Assembly: GCA_034620365.1 (NCBI GenBank)
Contig: JAQGEQ010000084.1
Location: 2,170,001-2,234,000 of the forward strand
From: Pegea sp. RAD2-039
Lineage: Eukaryota > Chordata > Thaliacea > Salpida > Salpidae
Length of the DNA stretch: 64,000 nt
Direction: 5' to 3'
The position numbers and the translations under genes were made by a program. Position 1 is the stretch's first letter. Each line of letters starts with the position of its first letter. The notes under the pieces are model-generated. The model worked only from the letters and a program-made list of their open reading frames with translations, searched no databases and was not told the origin of the DNA. This document shows, in pieces, positions 1 to 32,215 of the stretch.

Positions 1-94
1 AAGTCAGTTTTGTATTTTTTCAACTTTATTAAATAAATTTTTTAGTTCTACTAATTTATTAGCATTTATCAAAACTTACATGAACAATTTGTAG

Positions 95-1423
95 AATGGA
101 AGTTTAGATGCAAGCAAATTAGAGTTTAAATTTTCTAATCAAGAGCTTGAAGACTCGTTTCAAACCTCATTAGCAAAGTTCAAAGACTCACTAGAATTTT
201 TCGGTAAGAAGTTCGTGAAAAATGTTACTTGAAAAACTCCAAATTGTTCCTTAATAAACTTTTTTTATTGTTTCAGAGCCAGACAATTCTGATTTTAAAA
301 ATGTGAACAGAAAACCTGAAGATACTCTTGTATTGATCACAAAACAAAAGTTAGGAAAAGATTATGTCTGGATGCTTCCCACAAAACCGTGGGATGAGGG
401 CGAGACACTACGTGAGGTAGAATTTTCTTATTTCAGTTACTGCAAACCTTTATTTCTTCGTCACCACTTATTTTTAGAACAAATTGATGATGAATTAATT
501 ACTATCTACACATTAGCTCATATTGCAATATGATTAAAGCTTTGATTTGTAAGCAAGTTACTTCCAAATCTCAATAATCTAAAAAATTTATTCATAAGTC
601 AGCTGCACCCTGAGCTATATAAGCTGCCAAAGCCAAGCTAGAAACAAATTTGTTGATGTAAATAAATCTTGTGTTTAGTGATGTTGCTCTGTTAGAGTCT
701 GCTTCTCAGAAGTTTTGAAAATATCTTGTTGATCTAAATGTATCAAATTGAATTCTTTTATTTATTTTCTAAATAAATTCAATTTTGTTTACCTTTATAA
801 TTAGTTGCTAACATAAAGATGGGTTTGACTCCATCAAAACTATTTTGTTATCAAATGATGAACCAGCAAATATTACTTCAGTGTCTTCTATTTCTACGTT
901 TAAAGCTGTTTTAATAGACAGTTTCTATTTCAGCCTAATATTCGAGGTTTTAGAGCTGAAAATAAAAGAAACTTCAATAAAAATAGAAAAACTTTCTCAT
1001 TTTATACACCAGTAAACTTTTCATAGTTAAACTTTCAACATTTCAAATAACTTATTATTATTTCTTTGAAATTAAAATACTAACCATTTTTCTACAAATA
1101 TTTTACAGACTGCTGAAAACGCTCTGCATCATTGCATCGACTGTAACAATTCACCAAAATTTGTTTCAAACTCACCTGCTTCATTTTACAAATATAAATT
1201 ACCGAAAATAGCCAGACCAGAAGCTAGTTGTGTTGGTGTTAAATTGTTCATCTACAGCGCTTTCATTCCTAGAAGTACTTACACAAAAAGCACCGTCGAT
1301 TTCAGTATGATCGAATCTTTCGATAAAGATGACAATACTGGCTTTGCTTGGGTAACTTTAAATGAGTTGAAAGGTTTTATGAAACCTAAATATGTAAAAA
1401 TTATTCAAAATATTGTTTTGTAA
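95..1423 (+). CDS. MRPL46: Mitochondrial ribosomal protein L46 (mL46), 3' exons only
   Basis: Three exons join in frame: 95-203, 277-416 and 1109-1423 (TAA at 1421-1423), giving 187 residues of the C-terminal part. The start lies left of the window, because a splice acceptor (TTTGTAG) precedes position 95. Introns have GT-AG ends and are 73 and 692 nt long. Recognisable blocks are EDTLVLITKQKLGKDYVWML, PWDEGETLRE followed by TAENAL across the second splice, and the C-terminal ELKGFMKPKYVKIIQNIVL. These correspond to the Nudix-like fold of animal MRPL46, a protein of the large mitoribosomal subunit that lacks Nudix hydrolase function in known members. The family match rests on remembered family features; the splice phases agree with it. 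A likely poly(A) signal lies near 1525. The gene converges on the GPCR gene to its right. Confidence 0.92.
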
Positions 1424-4400
1424 ACTACAAGCGACGTTTGATTTGTATAAAACTTCGCATTCGAATTGTTTTTATCTGATGTACGAGTATTTGAACACTC
1501 TTATAAACGTTGGATATATTTCTAAATAAATCTTATCGTAGAATCAAAATTATATCAAATGTTAGTTTTGTAAAACTCATTTTCAAGATTAATCCAAAGA
1601 AGTTGATTACATAAAGATAAGTTTTCGTTTTGAAAGCAGAAATCGATTCTTATGTTTGAAAAATATTTGTTTTGTCTGATTCGATAGAATTAAGTAATGA
1701 TTAACTAATTTAGTAGCAATTATGTTGCTTGTAGCAGCAAAATCTAAACTGGAATTTAGTTTGACAATAATTTTCTATCTAGTATATTGAGAGTCCTGCT
1801 TCAGTTGAGAGAGGTGATGCGGATGTGCTCTGAGTGATGATGTTGAAAGACACAATGATATGCGGAGGAAATATACGAGCAAGACTCAGTGAAATAGAAT
1901 AGAAAAAGTATTTGGGTTTCTTTAAGGATGTTTTTCTTTTCTCTCCTTTAGTTCCTGCGATATCTTCCTAGTTACTGGATTTGATGATCACCATATTCTT
2001 ATTTAAAACAAACATCTAATGAGAGATATCAAAAATTAATTTATTTTTTATTCAATTAAATTGTAACCTTATATCAGCTTCAACGATGTTAATCTTCACC
2101 AGTACTTGCTTTTCAACTTTCATGCTGTATTTTAGAAGATAATAACTAAATATTCTAAGTTATAGATAAAGATCTAAACATTTTATTATAAGATGTTTCA
2201 AAACGGTTCAAAATATTGTTTGCCTCCAGTTTTCTCAGAGCTGTTTCAGAAGAAGATTTTGCCGCTCAGGGTTCTAGGCTAGAGAGTCCTGCTGCATAGC
2301 AAACAATTAGATATCTATAATTTCTATTCTGACTCGCATCATGGTCGTTCTCGGTGAAAGCAAGTCATTTCATATTCTATTGAAATTACAAATTTAGTTA
2401 AAGCTTAGAATACTGCTAGAATAGAAAATCAATTGAGTGAAACTAATAATTAGATACTAAATTTTCAAATATATCACATGAAATATGACTAATTTGATGA
2501 GATGGAAACGCGGTTTAATGTTTTCGTAAATTTATCGTTTCTTTCTGATTTTTCTTGGATTTCTGTTTGAAATAAGTTTAAATATCTTCAGTTATTTGAC
2601 ATTTAGCAGATCAATAATTTCTTGCGCCACCTAACGGAGCTTTCAAAATAACTTTAAATTTTATTTGAAGGCAAAACACTAGAACAAAATTATTTCAAAA
2701 TTATTCATTTCGAAAATATTTATTCCAAATAGACTCGTTTTTTGTTGGGCGATATAAAATGATATTAGTGCTGCTATAAGCTGAGTTTAGAAGTAAAGCA
2801 GTTTGTGTAAAAAATTTATTATCATTTTAATATTATTTTACACTTAAAAAACTGTTTTGTGATAATGATACCAAAATTAGAAAAAAATATACTAAGCTGG
2901 CTTGGTGCCCTGACTTTTAAAGTCTTCCCAGCTACTAGTTACTAAATGAAATCCTTTTATATGTGTCATGTATAAACCTAAATAATTCCGTCTTACACAT
3001 ACCAAACTAAAATGCTTGAAAATATCAAAGTGTTAATAATTCATTCATCAAGATACAAAATGATGAAAGTTTGTTTGCTACTCAGAAAAGTCATTTGTAA
3101 AAATTATGATAGCTTCTTCAAATTTTAAAGATTTTGAAGCAGGTTTTTAGGCGAGAGTTCAAGTTGATATTGAAATAATGTTTAATTTAAGGTGGAAAAT
3201 GTTTTAACCAATTTATTTTATCAGCCAAAGGTCGAAAACGTTTATTTATTTATTGTTAAAGATTCTATAAGACCTAATATACCGAATTAGAAAAAAAAAT
3301 CCAAATATTGTTACAACTATTTCTGATTCGGTTTTATTTTTTCTTGAAATAAAAAGTTTTTACAAATAGTTTTATCACCTTTATCTTTATTGTGAACATA
3401 TTAAAATACAAAAGCAATCTATCTCATTAGAATTTTAGAATCTATTTTTGTAAACCCTAAATGACAATTCCCTAAGTTTTGCTTTCATGTAATTGCCGTT
3501 TATATCATTAAAAAAAACAGTAATTATTTTAAATAATTAATAATGACCTTTTGAAAAATTCAAAAATATCTTAAAATTAATATTTTATTAATTTATTATT
3601 GCTTTAAAGCAAAAATTTTCTGGCAGTATCGTTTGTATTGCAAAAGAAAAAGATGAAAGAGGGTCGAGAAGTCAAGTTTTTGAAAAATAAATTTTGTGAA
3701 ACTAAAATGAAACAAATTAGTAAGATCATGAAAACTGAACCAAAAAGTTTATAAATATATTCGATGAAGTGAAATAGAACAAAAGTCTGAAAGAAATTTG
3801 TAAAATATGACGTAATCTCTTTTTGAAAATTTGTTTTAAAAATGTGTGTCTGATTGCTTCATCTCTTGTAGGAGGTTCAAGACTTCAAAATCTTTAAAGC
3901 ATTTCTTGTCCGATTATTCAGAAAACAAATGATTCATGCATTCATGCAAATCTGAAAACATTATTGATATTTAGTATTAATTATAAGATATGAAGAACCT
4001 AAGTAAAAACTTGGATATATAATATATGTGCAAGCAGACTCACACCAAATTAGTAAGTTATTTGTAATCTTTGGCTTATAATTTAAGTTAAAATTAAAAT
4101 TCAACGTAAGATTATTAAGATGTTTTTTCATGAAAATTTAAAATAATATAAATACTTTTACATCGAAGTTGTTTATTCGAATAGAAAATTGATAAACAAA
4201 GAAAATGATACATAACTTTTGAGGTATTTGACAGAAATTAGAAATAAATAAAGAAAAAATTTAAGAAAAAATACTTTCTAGAATTAGACTGTCAAGTCAT
4301 GTGATACATTTACACTTTTAAAAAACAAATTTGTTTTAAAAATTTTAGAATATTTCAATCCAAGTATTTCGAAAAAAAAGATTGAAATAAATTATTTATA

Positions 4401-4739
4401 ATTTTTCAAATTGTCTCGTTTAAAGTTACAAATACTTTTTAGCAAAATGATATAATAAGCTAGTTATACTTCGAAACCAATTTTTCGACTTAAATTAAAA
4501 TTTTTTAAATTCTGACACCAATTAATGGACCGTTTTGCAGTTTCTAGAAAAGAGTTTATAATAAAAATGGTGATTTGAGAATTTGTTCAAGTAATTACTT
4601 TTCAGTGAATTCTAATTTAACAAAAAAAAAACTTTTCTTGAAAAGTTAAAAAGACTTTCTTCTTAAAGTACTTTTGGTTTCACAAATTAATTTCAAATTG
4701 GAGCTTAAAGCTTTTATAATATGCTGACAAGAAACTTAC
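1424..4739. other. Intergenic, AT-rich, no gene seen
   Basis: This is the space between two convergent genes. It holds the 3' UTR of MRPL46 and presumably the unresolved last exon and 3' UTR of the GPCR gene. Long A/T runs dominate. No tRNA-like, coding or clear transposon structure was found. The short phrase GAGAGTCCTGCT occurs twice (near 1788 and 2281) without further similarity. Confidence 0.6.
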
Positions 4740-7504
4740 GCTAAGTGAACGTGTCTTCAAATCTTTATAAGAAGGCTCTATAGAAGTATATAGAGTAAAA
4801 TCCTCCTTGTTGTTTGCAACATCCGGCTTATGTTTGATCTCAGAGACATTTTTATCTTCAGTATTTTCAGTTTGAGAGTTCAGAACATTTGAAAAATTTA
4901 AATTCTGAAGAGAAATATAAATAAGAAAATAGATATGGTTTAACTTTTAATAAATTAAATAAATAAAAGGAAACTTTTAAGGACTTTAAAAAGGTTTCTC
5001 ATTTTAAATTACAAAACAATTTTAAAGTATTTTCCACTATTCTCATAATAAAACAAAGATCTACATTTTTATGAGTTCGTAAATCTTTAGTCGTTAAGTA
5101 AGAATTTGGCCCAGATTGAGTTAGAGATTGTTTCATCATCAGCTTCCTGTAAATCACTCAATTAGCCTAAAAACTCCTCAAAAAATCATTAAGAGTTTAC
5201 TTGGGTTGTTTGTAGAATGGTTTTTTATACTTTCTGTTAAAAGAGTCCGACCTCTTCCCTTTAAAGATGAAGTAAAATAAATTTAGGTACCCTCGGCGGT
5301 AACCAGAGTTCATAACTCCATAAATAATGAAATTCACAGCTGAGTTGGCCATCCCGATCCAACCACAAGCCTATTACCAACAAGAAGTCATTTACTCAGT
5401 TGCTTAGCAATTAAATATCACCTTTTTTAGCATTGGCTTCACATTTAATGGATCTACGAGCAAAACAAGTCCATAAGGCATCCAGCAGATATAGAAGAAC
5501 GCCATCGCGGTTAACAAGGTCATCAATAGATCTTTTTCCCGCTCTACTGAGCGTTTGTAACATTTAAATGATCTTTTGTTGACTCCATTCTCGCGGCTTA
5601 ACTGTCTCACCCACCTTCCAGTTAATTTGACTGATCTGTAAAAAAGTGACGTCATTGAATATAAACTTTACTTTGAGCTGCTTCAAGTTGATGTCTCTAG
5701 GGACTTTGATTTTGTTCTCCTCAGATGTTTGTCAAAATTTAGCTCTTTAAGTATCACAAAAATAAAAATCTTTATAAATCATTTGCTGAGGTTTAATCTA
5801 ATTTTTTGTTGAGACTTTTCCCGACAAATAAAGGAAATACTTTTGTTAAGAATTGTTAAAACGTTTTTAAGACACTCAACAGTTTGAGAAATATTCTTTC
5901 AATTGTTTAAATCTTAAGAATTTAATTATAATAAAACTACATGTGCGTGTAGCAGTTGACAAATTGAAAGTTATTAAAAGTGACAAACAATTTGTCCTTT
6001 TTGAAAAATGTTTTGTATAATTTATTCTTAAATTTAAAAAAAAGTTATATGTACAAAAAAGTAATTACTGTTGAGACAAAACCTACAAGAATAGATTTGT
6101 GTAACAAACAGCCGATACAATCATTGGTAAAACCAGAGCAAATCCAGTTAGAAAATAAGCATAAGTTCTACTAGCTGTATCATTCCAACTACATACTTCC
6201 ATTTTTGCATCATAACTACAAAACATCTATCATTAATATTGTTGCAAACTTTATTGGCTACCAAACAAAAAAGCTCAACAAAAGTGTTACCTGATTTCAC
6301 TCCAACCTATAAACGTCGGCATTGACAAAGCATTAGAATACAACCAGGCAACTACAACCATACCAATTGCTTTTGAGCGAGTAAAGTAATTGTTGTATTT
6401 GCATGAATGTACAATTGCTAAGTATCTGTAGAAAAAAATAAAATGTTTTAATAAATAAACTATAAACAAAATACAATTGTTAGGAAATGTATTTTCAAAT
6501 ACTGAGTCAGTAATGAGATTATAGATAAACAAAATTACTCATTCGTTATTTCAACTAAAAACTGTAATTTCGATATTACGACATAATTAGCTATCAATTT
6601 GCTAAATCCTTTTTTGCAAATTACCTGTTAAATGCAATCAGCATCAAATTGTTTGTGGAGCAGGTACAAGCTACTGTAACTATATATCCAGTTATTTTAC
6701 ATAAAGTTGAATTTGAATAACTCTCATCTCTTGGATAAAACAAAATGTTTTGCATAACAGAAGGAATGACAATACCAGTAACCTACAAAAATATATTTGT
6801 ATAGATAAATAATTCAATTATAGTTTGGATGAAATCAGTTTCAAAAAACTTTTATCAACTTCTTGCAAACCATTTGGTTGTAGATTTTAGTTTTACAATT
6901 TAGTTTATTTTTATAAAAATTAAGAGAATGAAAGATTTGTAAAAAATATCTTCAGTATAATAAATTTATCTATTAAACCAATTTTAAGTAGAAACTAATA
7001 GATTTGTAATATTTATCAATTTAATCTTCATGTTTTAGAAATTGCATCATTTCTAATCATCCGATAAATTTTATTAAAGGAAATCAACTATAGGATAATA
7101 AGAACTACAAATTTAAAGTTCAAAATAAAATTCTTCTTTTTTTATCATAACTTTTTCAAAAGTTATTCAAATGATGTTTTCAACTTGCACAAAATACTTT
7201 TCATAATTGTAATTCTTCAATTAATTCTGAAATTTTGCAAACAGTTCAACCAATCATAAAAACTTTCACTCACCATTAAATCAGCAATCGCCAGATTTAT
7301 TACGAAAATATTCCCTTGTTGATAAACTTTCTTTTCTAAAATTATAGAAAAAATTACAGTTAGATTTCCAAGACTTCCAACAACCACTATAATTGCCAAG
7401 ATTAGGAATTGAAAACCAACAGCTACCGGATGATGCAAAGAACTAGAATCAGATGTATTTGAAGATAAGTTTGCAAATGCAATCGATTCATTAATTTGAT
7501 CCAT
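4740..7504 (-). CDS. Melatonin-receptor-like class A GPCR, eight exons, 3' end open
   Basis: Exons on the minus strand are 7504-7274, 6782-6625, 6425-6291, 6215-6087, 5635-5422, 5370-5201, 5146-5065 and 4904-4740. All have GT-AG borders and consistent phases, giving 428 codons so far. The last exon ends at a donor (GTAAG), so a short further exon is expected to the left. The protein shows an extracellular N terminus with N-glycosylation sites, TM1 with GNL, TM2 with NLAIADL, a TM3 cysteine (STLCKITGY), NRY in place of DRY (AFNRYLAIVHSCKY), an ECL2 cysteine (MEVCSWND), TM6 CWMPYG, and TM7 MANSAVNFIIYGVMNSGYRR. NRY followed by a CxxxHSxKY-like loop and NSxxNxIIYG is typical of melatonin receptors and their many invertebrate relatives. 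TM7 has no retinal-binding lysine, so it is not an opsin. The ligand cannot be told. The last two exons encode a polar cytoplasmic tail and are less certain than the seven-helix core. Confidence 0.85.
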
Positions 7505-8520
7505 TTAAAAGCAAATAGTTCAGTGAAAAGTTGATTGAAATTCTTAAATTTTTTTCTTATAAAGTTCAATTATTTTCTCTTTAAAACATTTTCAACTTTT
7601 TTTTCAAATTGCTGCCAAAAAAAGTTTTTTTTTTGAATAAGTGACTTTTTGATAACTACCAAGTTATTTATAAATAATAGATCTGCAAATTGAGCATTTC
7701 ATTTTTTTTACAGATAAAAAATAGTTGAAATACCAAAACCAAGTTAAATGAGAAACGATTTAAAAGTTCAGTTTTCAGGCTTGAACTAGTAAATAGATTT
7801 TTATTATCATGTAGGTCTAATATTTTCACAAATACTTAATCAAATATAAAAACATGTTTTAGTTAGTATAAATTAAACACCAGTGCACTTTGATATATGC
7901 AAAAATACGTTTTGTATAAAAATCAAAAGTAAAAAGCTCTGAACAACGATACAATAAAAAGCTTTCCAAAATTAGGAATAATTTTTGGTTTAAAGCCTTC
8001 AGCTATACAAAAGCTTCTGTAAATTGAATAAGATAAGCTCACATTGATATAAAAACTAGAAACAGAGTTTATTAGGAAGTTATAAACATTCAGTTATAAA
8101 TATACTACTTTGTTGGTATTTTTGTTTTACTTTTAGTCATCTTAAATAAAGTTCTAATCTTAAGTAGAGTAAAGAAACAATAAAAAGGCTAAAATAAGTC
8201 ATTACAAATATCTAAAACTAATCAACTGTATGATGCATTTGCTAATTAGTAAGTTTTATGGAGATCTATTTGAAGTTGAAAATTTGGAGTTTTCAATATA
8301 ATGGAGTAAAGTTAAACTGAAAAAATCTTTTTAATCACTTCAAAAATTGACTTTAAAAATAATTAAAAAATGTTTATCAGTTAGAATAATGAAAATCTTT
8401 TATCAAAGCTTCTGATTTTAATCTAAATCCTAAAATAAAAACCTTTTATTCGATTTGATCATTTACTTTTTCGACTAATTTTTTTATTACTTCAACAACA
8501 GATTGGATAGTTTCTTTGCA

Positions 8521-8580
8521 TCGTATATATTTAAGTACCAGCTTTTTATCACGTGATACGGCTGTGTGCCAATGACGATA
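8521..8580 (-). promoter_or_regulatory. Possible GPCR promoter: CCAAT-type box, E-box and TATA-like element
   Basis: Read on the minus strand, this stretch has an ATTGG box, then the palindrome TCACGTGA (E-box), then the TATA-like TTAAATATATAC, in a conventional promoter order. The GPCR start codon lies about 1 kb downstream, which would need a long 5' UTR or a 5' UTR intron. This is position-based inference only. Confidence 0.2.
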
Positions 8581-9322
8581 GCTCTAAAGAGGAACTTTCT
8601 GAAAGTAGGTATTTTTTTAGGGATTTTCTTTAAATAATGAATAATCTTATAAACTTTTTTATAGAATAAGATTTTTGAAACACTAAATTTTCTGAAAACA
8701 ATAACTTCTTTATCGTAAGTTTTGAGAACAGAACTTCTTAATTACAGCTTTTTTTTTGTAACCACAGAAAGTTTTAACCACTAAATTCTAGAAAATAGAA
8801 ACCAATTTTGGCTAACATATTATTTAATTTTTCTTTTTAACTTCAAAATATATTTTACTGAAAAATGTCTAAATTTGATTCAAACTAATAATCAGTTGAA
8901 ATTAAAAACATATTCTCTAGTTTTATTGAACAAAAATATTGAATATTTTTATTAAAAATGGTAATTTCTCACAAATGTTTTTAGACTACTTAATTATGAA
9001 AGAAAACCTGAAAATCTCCCTTAATTAATAAAATGTATTTTTAGATAAAAACAGAAGTTAATCAATTTATCAGTTTAAACTTTAACAGATTTTAGAGACT
9101 ATTAAATGAGTTTGAACATATTTTTATTGTAGTAGTTTTCTGATTAACTACTAATTTTCAGTCTACACATAAGTGCTACAAAGATTAACTCTATCTTATC
9201 AGTGACAAATGCTTTTAGTTGAGATTTATTTACAACGTTTTTATTTTATATCAACAATCTACACTTAAAGATATAAATTTCAAGAATATAAATAATTAAA
9301 AACAAGTTTAAAGTTTTCTGTT

Positions 9323-9384
9323 AGCCTAGAGCTTCACAGACTTTTTGAGAAGCAAGCAGTATCTGGAACTTTTAGCTCTAGGCT
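9323..9384. repeat. Perfect 11-bp inverted repeat (hairpin)
   Basis: AGCCTAGAGCT at 9323-9333 and its exact complement AGCTCTAGGCT at 9374-9384 are separated by 40 nt. The stem is more GC-rich than the surroundings. It could be a small fold-back element or a chance hairpin. No target-site duplication is evident. Confidence 0.5.
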
Positions 9385-10169
9385 TTCTATTAAACGCGAA
9401 GTATCGTGTTTTATAAACTTTATGAGCTGTTCGTTTTAAATCAAAACATATAATGATAAATTTACAATGTTGTAAATACCTTAAAAGAATTACAAATTAT
9501 CTTATGTGTATGCACTTACAGATAAGTCTGTTAGTAAAAAACGAATATTGAAATTTAAATATTTATAATAAATATATATTTGATATTTTTATTTTGTAAT
9601 AATTAAAAGTACTCCAACTATAAAAATTGTTTTTATGACTATTGGACACTTTTGTCACGTTTGTAAGACTTACAGGAAACAATTTACTTCCTTTTAATCA
9701 CCAAATCGTTTGCTGACAGTTTTTACTAATGATCTAATTAAAGGTGATCTCAAGTATTAGTGTCAGCAATAAATTTCTTTAAATTTATGTTACTTTCTTT
9801 AAATTTATATTTTATGAAATTTAATTCAAAATAATTCGAATTTTTTTGTAAATTTAGTGAACAACAAACCAACGAAACTGCAATTTTCTTCTCGACTTCA
9901 TCTACAACTTCTTAGATTTTTAAATATGATTGAAATAATTTCGTCAACAAGTAACTTAAACAATTTTCTTCTCTCATCTTCTATCTTCATCTCATTTTAA
10001 ACTGTGATACTTAAAACTGAATCTTCAATCTTATCATTTTGTGTTCGCTATAAGAGTCATCTGCAGCAAATAAAATATCTTACTACACGAGTTTGCGTCA
10101 CCTATCAACTTTCGACCACAAAATAGCAGAAAGTTTGTTTGCAAAACGATCTGTTTACTTATCAAGCTT

Positions 10170-10175
10170 TTTATT
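10170..10175 (-). terminator. Poly(A) signal of the dynein gene
   Basis: AATAAA on the minus strand lies about 55 nt past the dynein stop codon (10229-10231), a usual distance for a short 3' UTR. Confidence 0.55.
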
Positions 10176-10228
10176 CAACATAATTTAACAGCACAAGCTT
10201 ATGTACAAAACATATCCGGTAGATGGCG

Positions 10229-29225
<18,997 letters not shown>

Positions 29226-30786
29226 TATTTAATGAACAATCAAACTATAAGTAAAGTGAAAACTTTTATAGCTATAAAAAATAAAAAGTAAAATAGTAAA
29301 CCATCTTCTAATTGAAACATTTCAGTTAAACTTTTTAAGTTATTTTCAATAATATTTGAGATGTATAATTCCTTAACTTATCAGTCACTACTTAATTTTA
29401 TGATACATCTAGAATTTAGAGATTAAAATTGTTCTTTGAATTTATTTGTTAGTATAACATTTTGTTGGTTTCATAATTTCAAGTTCATAACAGTTTAAAA
29501 TATCTATATTAAACCTAACCACATAAAAAGACATAATTAAGTTAAAATCTAAAAAAATAAAAATAAATCTAATAAAATTGAATAGCTGAATATTGAATAT
29601 AACATTTTAGGTGAAAAAAAATTGATTTATCTTAAATCAATGGTATATTTTTGATCAGTAATATAGTTTTAAAAAAGGAGACACCAAAATTTAATAATTA
29701 TTTAAAGAAATGTAATTAAAATTAATCGTAATATTAATTTTCATAAACTATTTGAGTTCAAAAAACGACAATAAGCTGATGTTTAAATTTATTATGAAAT
29801 TATGATAAAATTTTAGAAATTTCAAGGATTAATCTGAAATAACAAATTATTACAAATTAAAATGATTTTTAGCAAATGTGACATTTGGAGAACGATAGTA
29901 CCTGATTTTTTCTAGAATAGCTATTAGCTATAGAGAATTATCTATAACATAGGAAAAAGGTGGAGTCAAATAAAAATCAATATTAGATTTTAGTATTGAT
30001 CAATATTTAAGAAATTTGTTTAGGACAAAATTGTCATGATCTAACTTTGGAACTTATGGTTATGCCAATACGTTTACATAATTAAAACGATTATATTTAT
30101 CACAATATTTTGATTTTTATTAATCTATAAAAAATGTTAAATAAAAGTTATTAAAATAAAAAAACTATTGAAATAAATAAAGAACAATTCAATAATAGAA
30201 TTATTAGTGGGCATTAAACAGGAGCTATTATTGTGTTTTCAGTAGCAGTTGCGTAGTTGAATTTCAAAATAATTAGTTCTTATGGATAACAGATTTTAAA
30301 ATTCTTAAATTTTTATCTTTTCATTGTTAAAACGATGAAAGCAAAAGGCTATACTAAGATACATTAAAAGAACACAAGAAGATTTTATTCGATACAGTTA
30401 AGTTAATTATTGATTACAATATAAAAAAAATTTATCTAGACATTCTAGATTGACTGCAGTGAATTCTATCTGAGCTGCTCGACAACAAACTGAATGATTA
30501 GAATAGTAAATGATAAACTGATGCTAAAAACCCGTATTCAACCGGCTGAAAATGTTATCAAAATTTTTTTTAGTTTGAAAAAAGCTACTGTTAGATTTAT
30601 ATGATAGGATATCTAACTTTTTTCATAGATTATGAAAATAATTTAGAGTAAATTTAGTGTATTTCCATCAAATTATTCCACTTTATCAAATTATATGTTT
30701 TATAACAATAATTTTTTATTTTTTATTATCAAATTTTTACTCTACTTATGGTGATTGTGATATCAATATTAGTCAAGCGCTTGCTC
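29226..30786. other. Region upstream of dynein, AT-rich, no gene seen
   Basis: Nothing coding was recognised. It should contain the dynein promoter and 5' UTR, but no clear TATA or CCAAT arrangement stands out in this A/T-rich stretch. Confidence 0.5.
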
Positions 30787-31180
30787 AAAAATGAAAGTAT
30801 TCGTTGAGAATGGTAAACTTTAAAAACTAGGACCAAAATGATGGTTGAAAGATGGTTGCGTGATTGGTTTTATTGTCAACTAATTTTTGGGTATTTTTCT
30901 AACAAACTCTAAACTTTTTAATTGACATTAAGATTATGAATGTTTGATGAAAAATCCACCAGAAGATACTACAAAACAAATAAGTTTGAGTTATTCAGGT
31001 GGGAAAATTAGAGTGAATCTAAGCACGATAAACTCATCATTTACACCACAACAAGATCAGCAAAGATGGTTTTAAGTAAATTGTCGTATTTCTTCTAAGA
31101 CATTTTACTTTAAGAAGTTGTAGTTTACCGGATAAAAAATGTGTATGATAGAAATGAGAGAAATAGTTGACTTAATCAGT
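30787..31180 (+). repeat. Dispersed gene-fragment repeat, copy A (pseudogene-like)
   Basis: This stretch is similar along its length to 48133-48504. A near-identical core of about 95 nt encodes KQISLSYSGGKIRV, NLSTINSSFTPQQDQQRW and a stop (30963-31075). An upstream block encodes MKVFVEN and ends at a GTAAAC donor (30812/30813); splicing over 150 nt to the CAG acceptor before 30963 restores frame. Copy A lacks one base upstream of MKVFVEN compared with copy B, which breaks the frame. I do not recognise the protein family. Confidence 0.7.
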
Positions 31181-31649
31181 CTTAACAATTGAAAAAATTT
31201 ATTGGATATTATATTTCTTATTTAAATAACTTTATGTAATAGTTTATTCTTTACTTCAAGGTCACAATAATGTTTTTGACCGTCCTATAAAAATAATAGT
31301 CATGTAATATAAAAAGAAAGGTTCGATCTCGTTTTATCACAATTATTACAGTTTCTTTAATTCTAAAACAAAAATATTTATATAGTAATGATTTTTTTCT
31401 TTATCAATTATTTTTTGATACTTTACATAAAAATTAAAGTTTAAGCTTATTTACTAATTGTCTCAAAACTTCGATAATCATGGATTAATAAAAAGTTCTT
31501 TAAAGTTGATACTTTTTAATAATTTTTTTTAACCGTTATATAGATTGTCGCTGATAGCTATTTTTGGATTAATTATTACACAAATTGAAAGACGATTAAT
31601 ATTCTTACTAATATCTTCGAACATTTATCTTTTTATTGTACTTTATTTA

Positions 31650-32215
31650 TAGCTGTAGTAATAAATTATACAGCTTTTGTGACAACACGAATATTGTAAA
31701 GTAACGATAATAGTAGTAACAATATTGATAAGAGTACTGAAGAGAAGAGAATAGATATTACTGCTTCGAGGAACACCACTGAAGACCCCAAGAAAACTTG
31801 AAACATGGTTCTTGGTGTTGACTTGCTGTTGTATATCTTTAAGAATTTGTCCAAGAGATAATAGAAGGCCAACATTGAACTGTCAAGGAGTTTTTATAAA
31901 ATGAGATGTGAAACTGAAACAATAGTTTTTGGAATGTTTTATATTCCTGACTTCAGTAGTTAGCTTGTCTGCTGAAGAAGATAGCTATAGGCGAAGACTA
32001 GACTTTGACAATTCACTAGAGGACTTTTGAACAAGAAATTTAAATTGATCTTTAAAAAGTTATTTTTGTCCTGAAGGTGAGCCAGAATTTTTTCAGAAAT
32101 AATAAATTTGAAGATTCGACAAAAGCAAGAAAAAGAAACCGGTCTATAGTTTAATGGCTTATTTTTATTTTTTGATAGAATGGGGTAATGGTGGAACTCT
32201 TTTATTAAAAAGGTT
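31650..32215 (-). mobile_element. Decayed non-LTR retrotransposon reverse transcriptase fragment
   Basis: The minus strand near 32152-32163 encodes NKPLNYRPVSFSC, followed in frame by IFKFIISEKILAHLQDKNNF, which matches the N-terminal reverse transcriptase block (NYRPISLL...IFEKII) of LINE-type elements. Further on, 31757-31780 encodes SGVPRSSN, the eroded SGVPQGS block. Stops and frame changes separate the blocks, and no catalytic YADD motif follows, so the copy is dead and truncated. A related frame (EFHHYPILSKNKNKP) precedes it to about 32205. The clade cannot be fixed from this much sequence. Confidence 0.75.

Larger units (their letters stand above)
7505..10228. other. Intergenic between the GPCR start and the dynein stop
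   Basis: AT-rich spacer of about 2.7 kb between two minus-strand genes. It should hold the GPCR promoter and 5' UTR and the dynein 3' UTR. No coding exon was recognised. A promoter-like cluster (8521-8580), a hairpin (9323-9384) and the dynein poly(A) signal are listed separately. Confidence 0.6.

Noticed and set aside
4740-7504. Opsin identity for the GPCR
   Set aside because: TM7 has no retinal-binding lysine and the NRY and NSxxNxIIYG motifs fit melatonin-type receptors instead.
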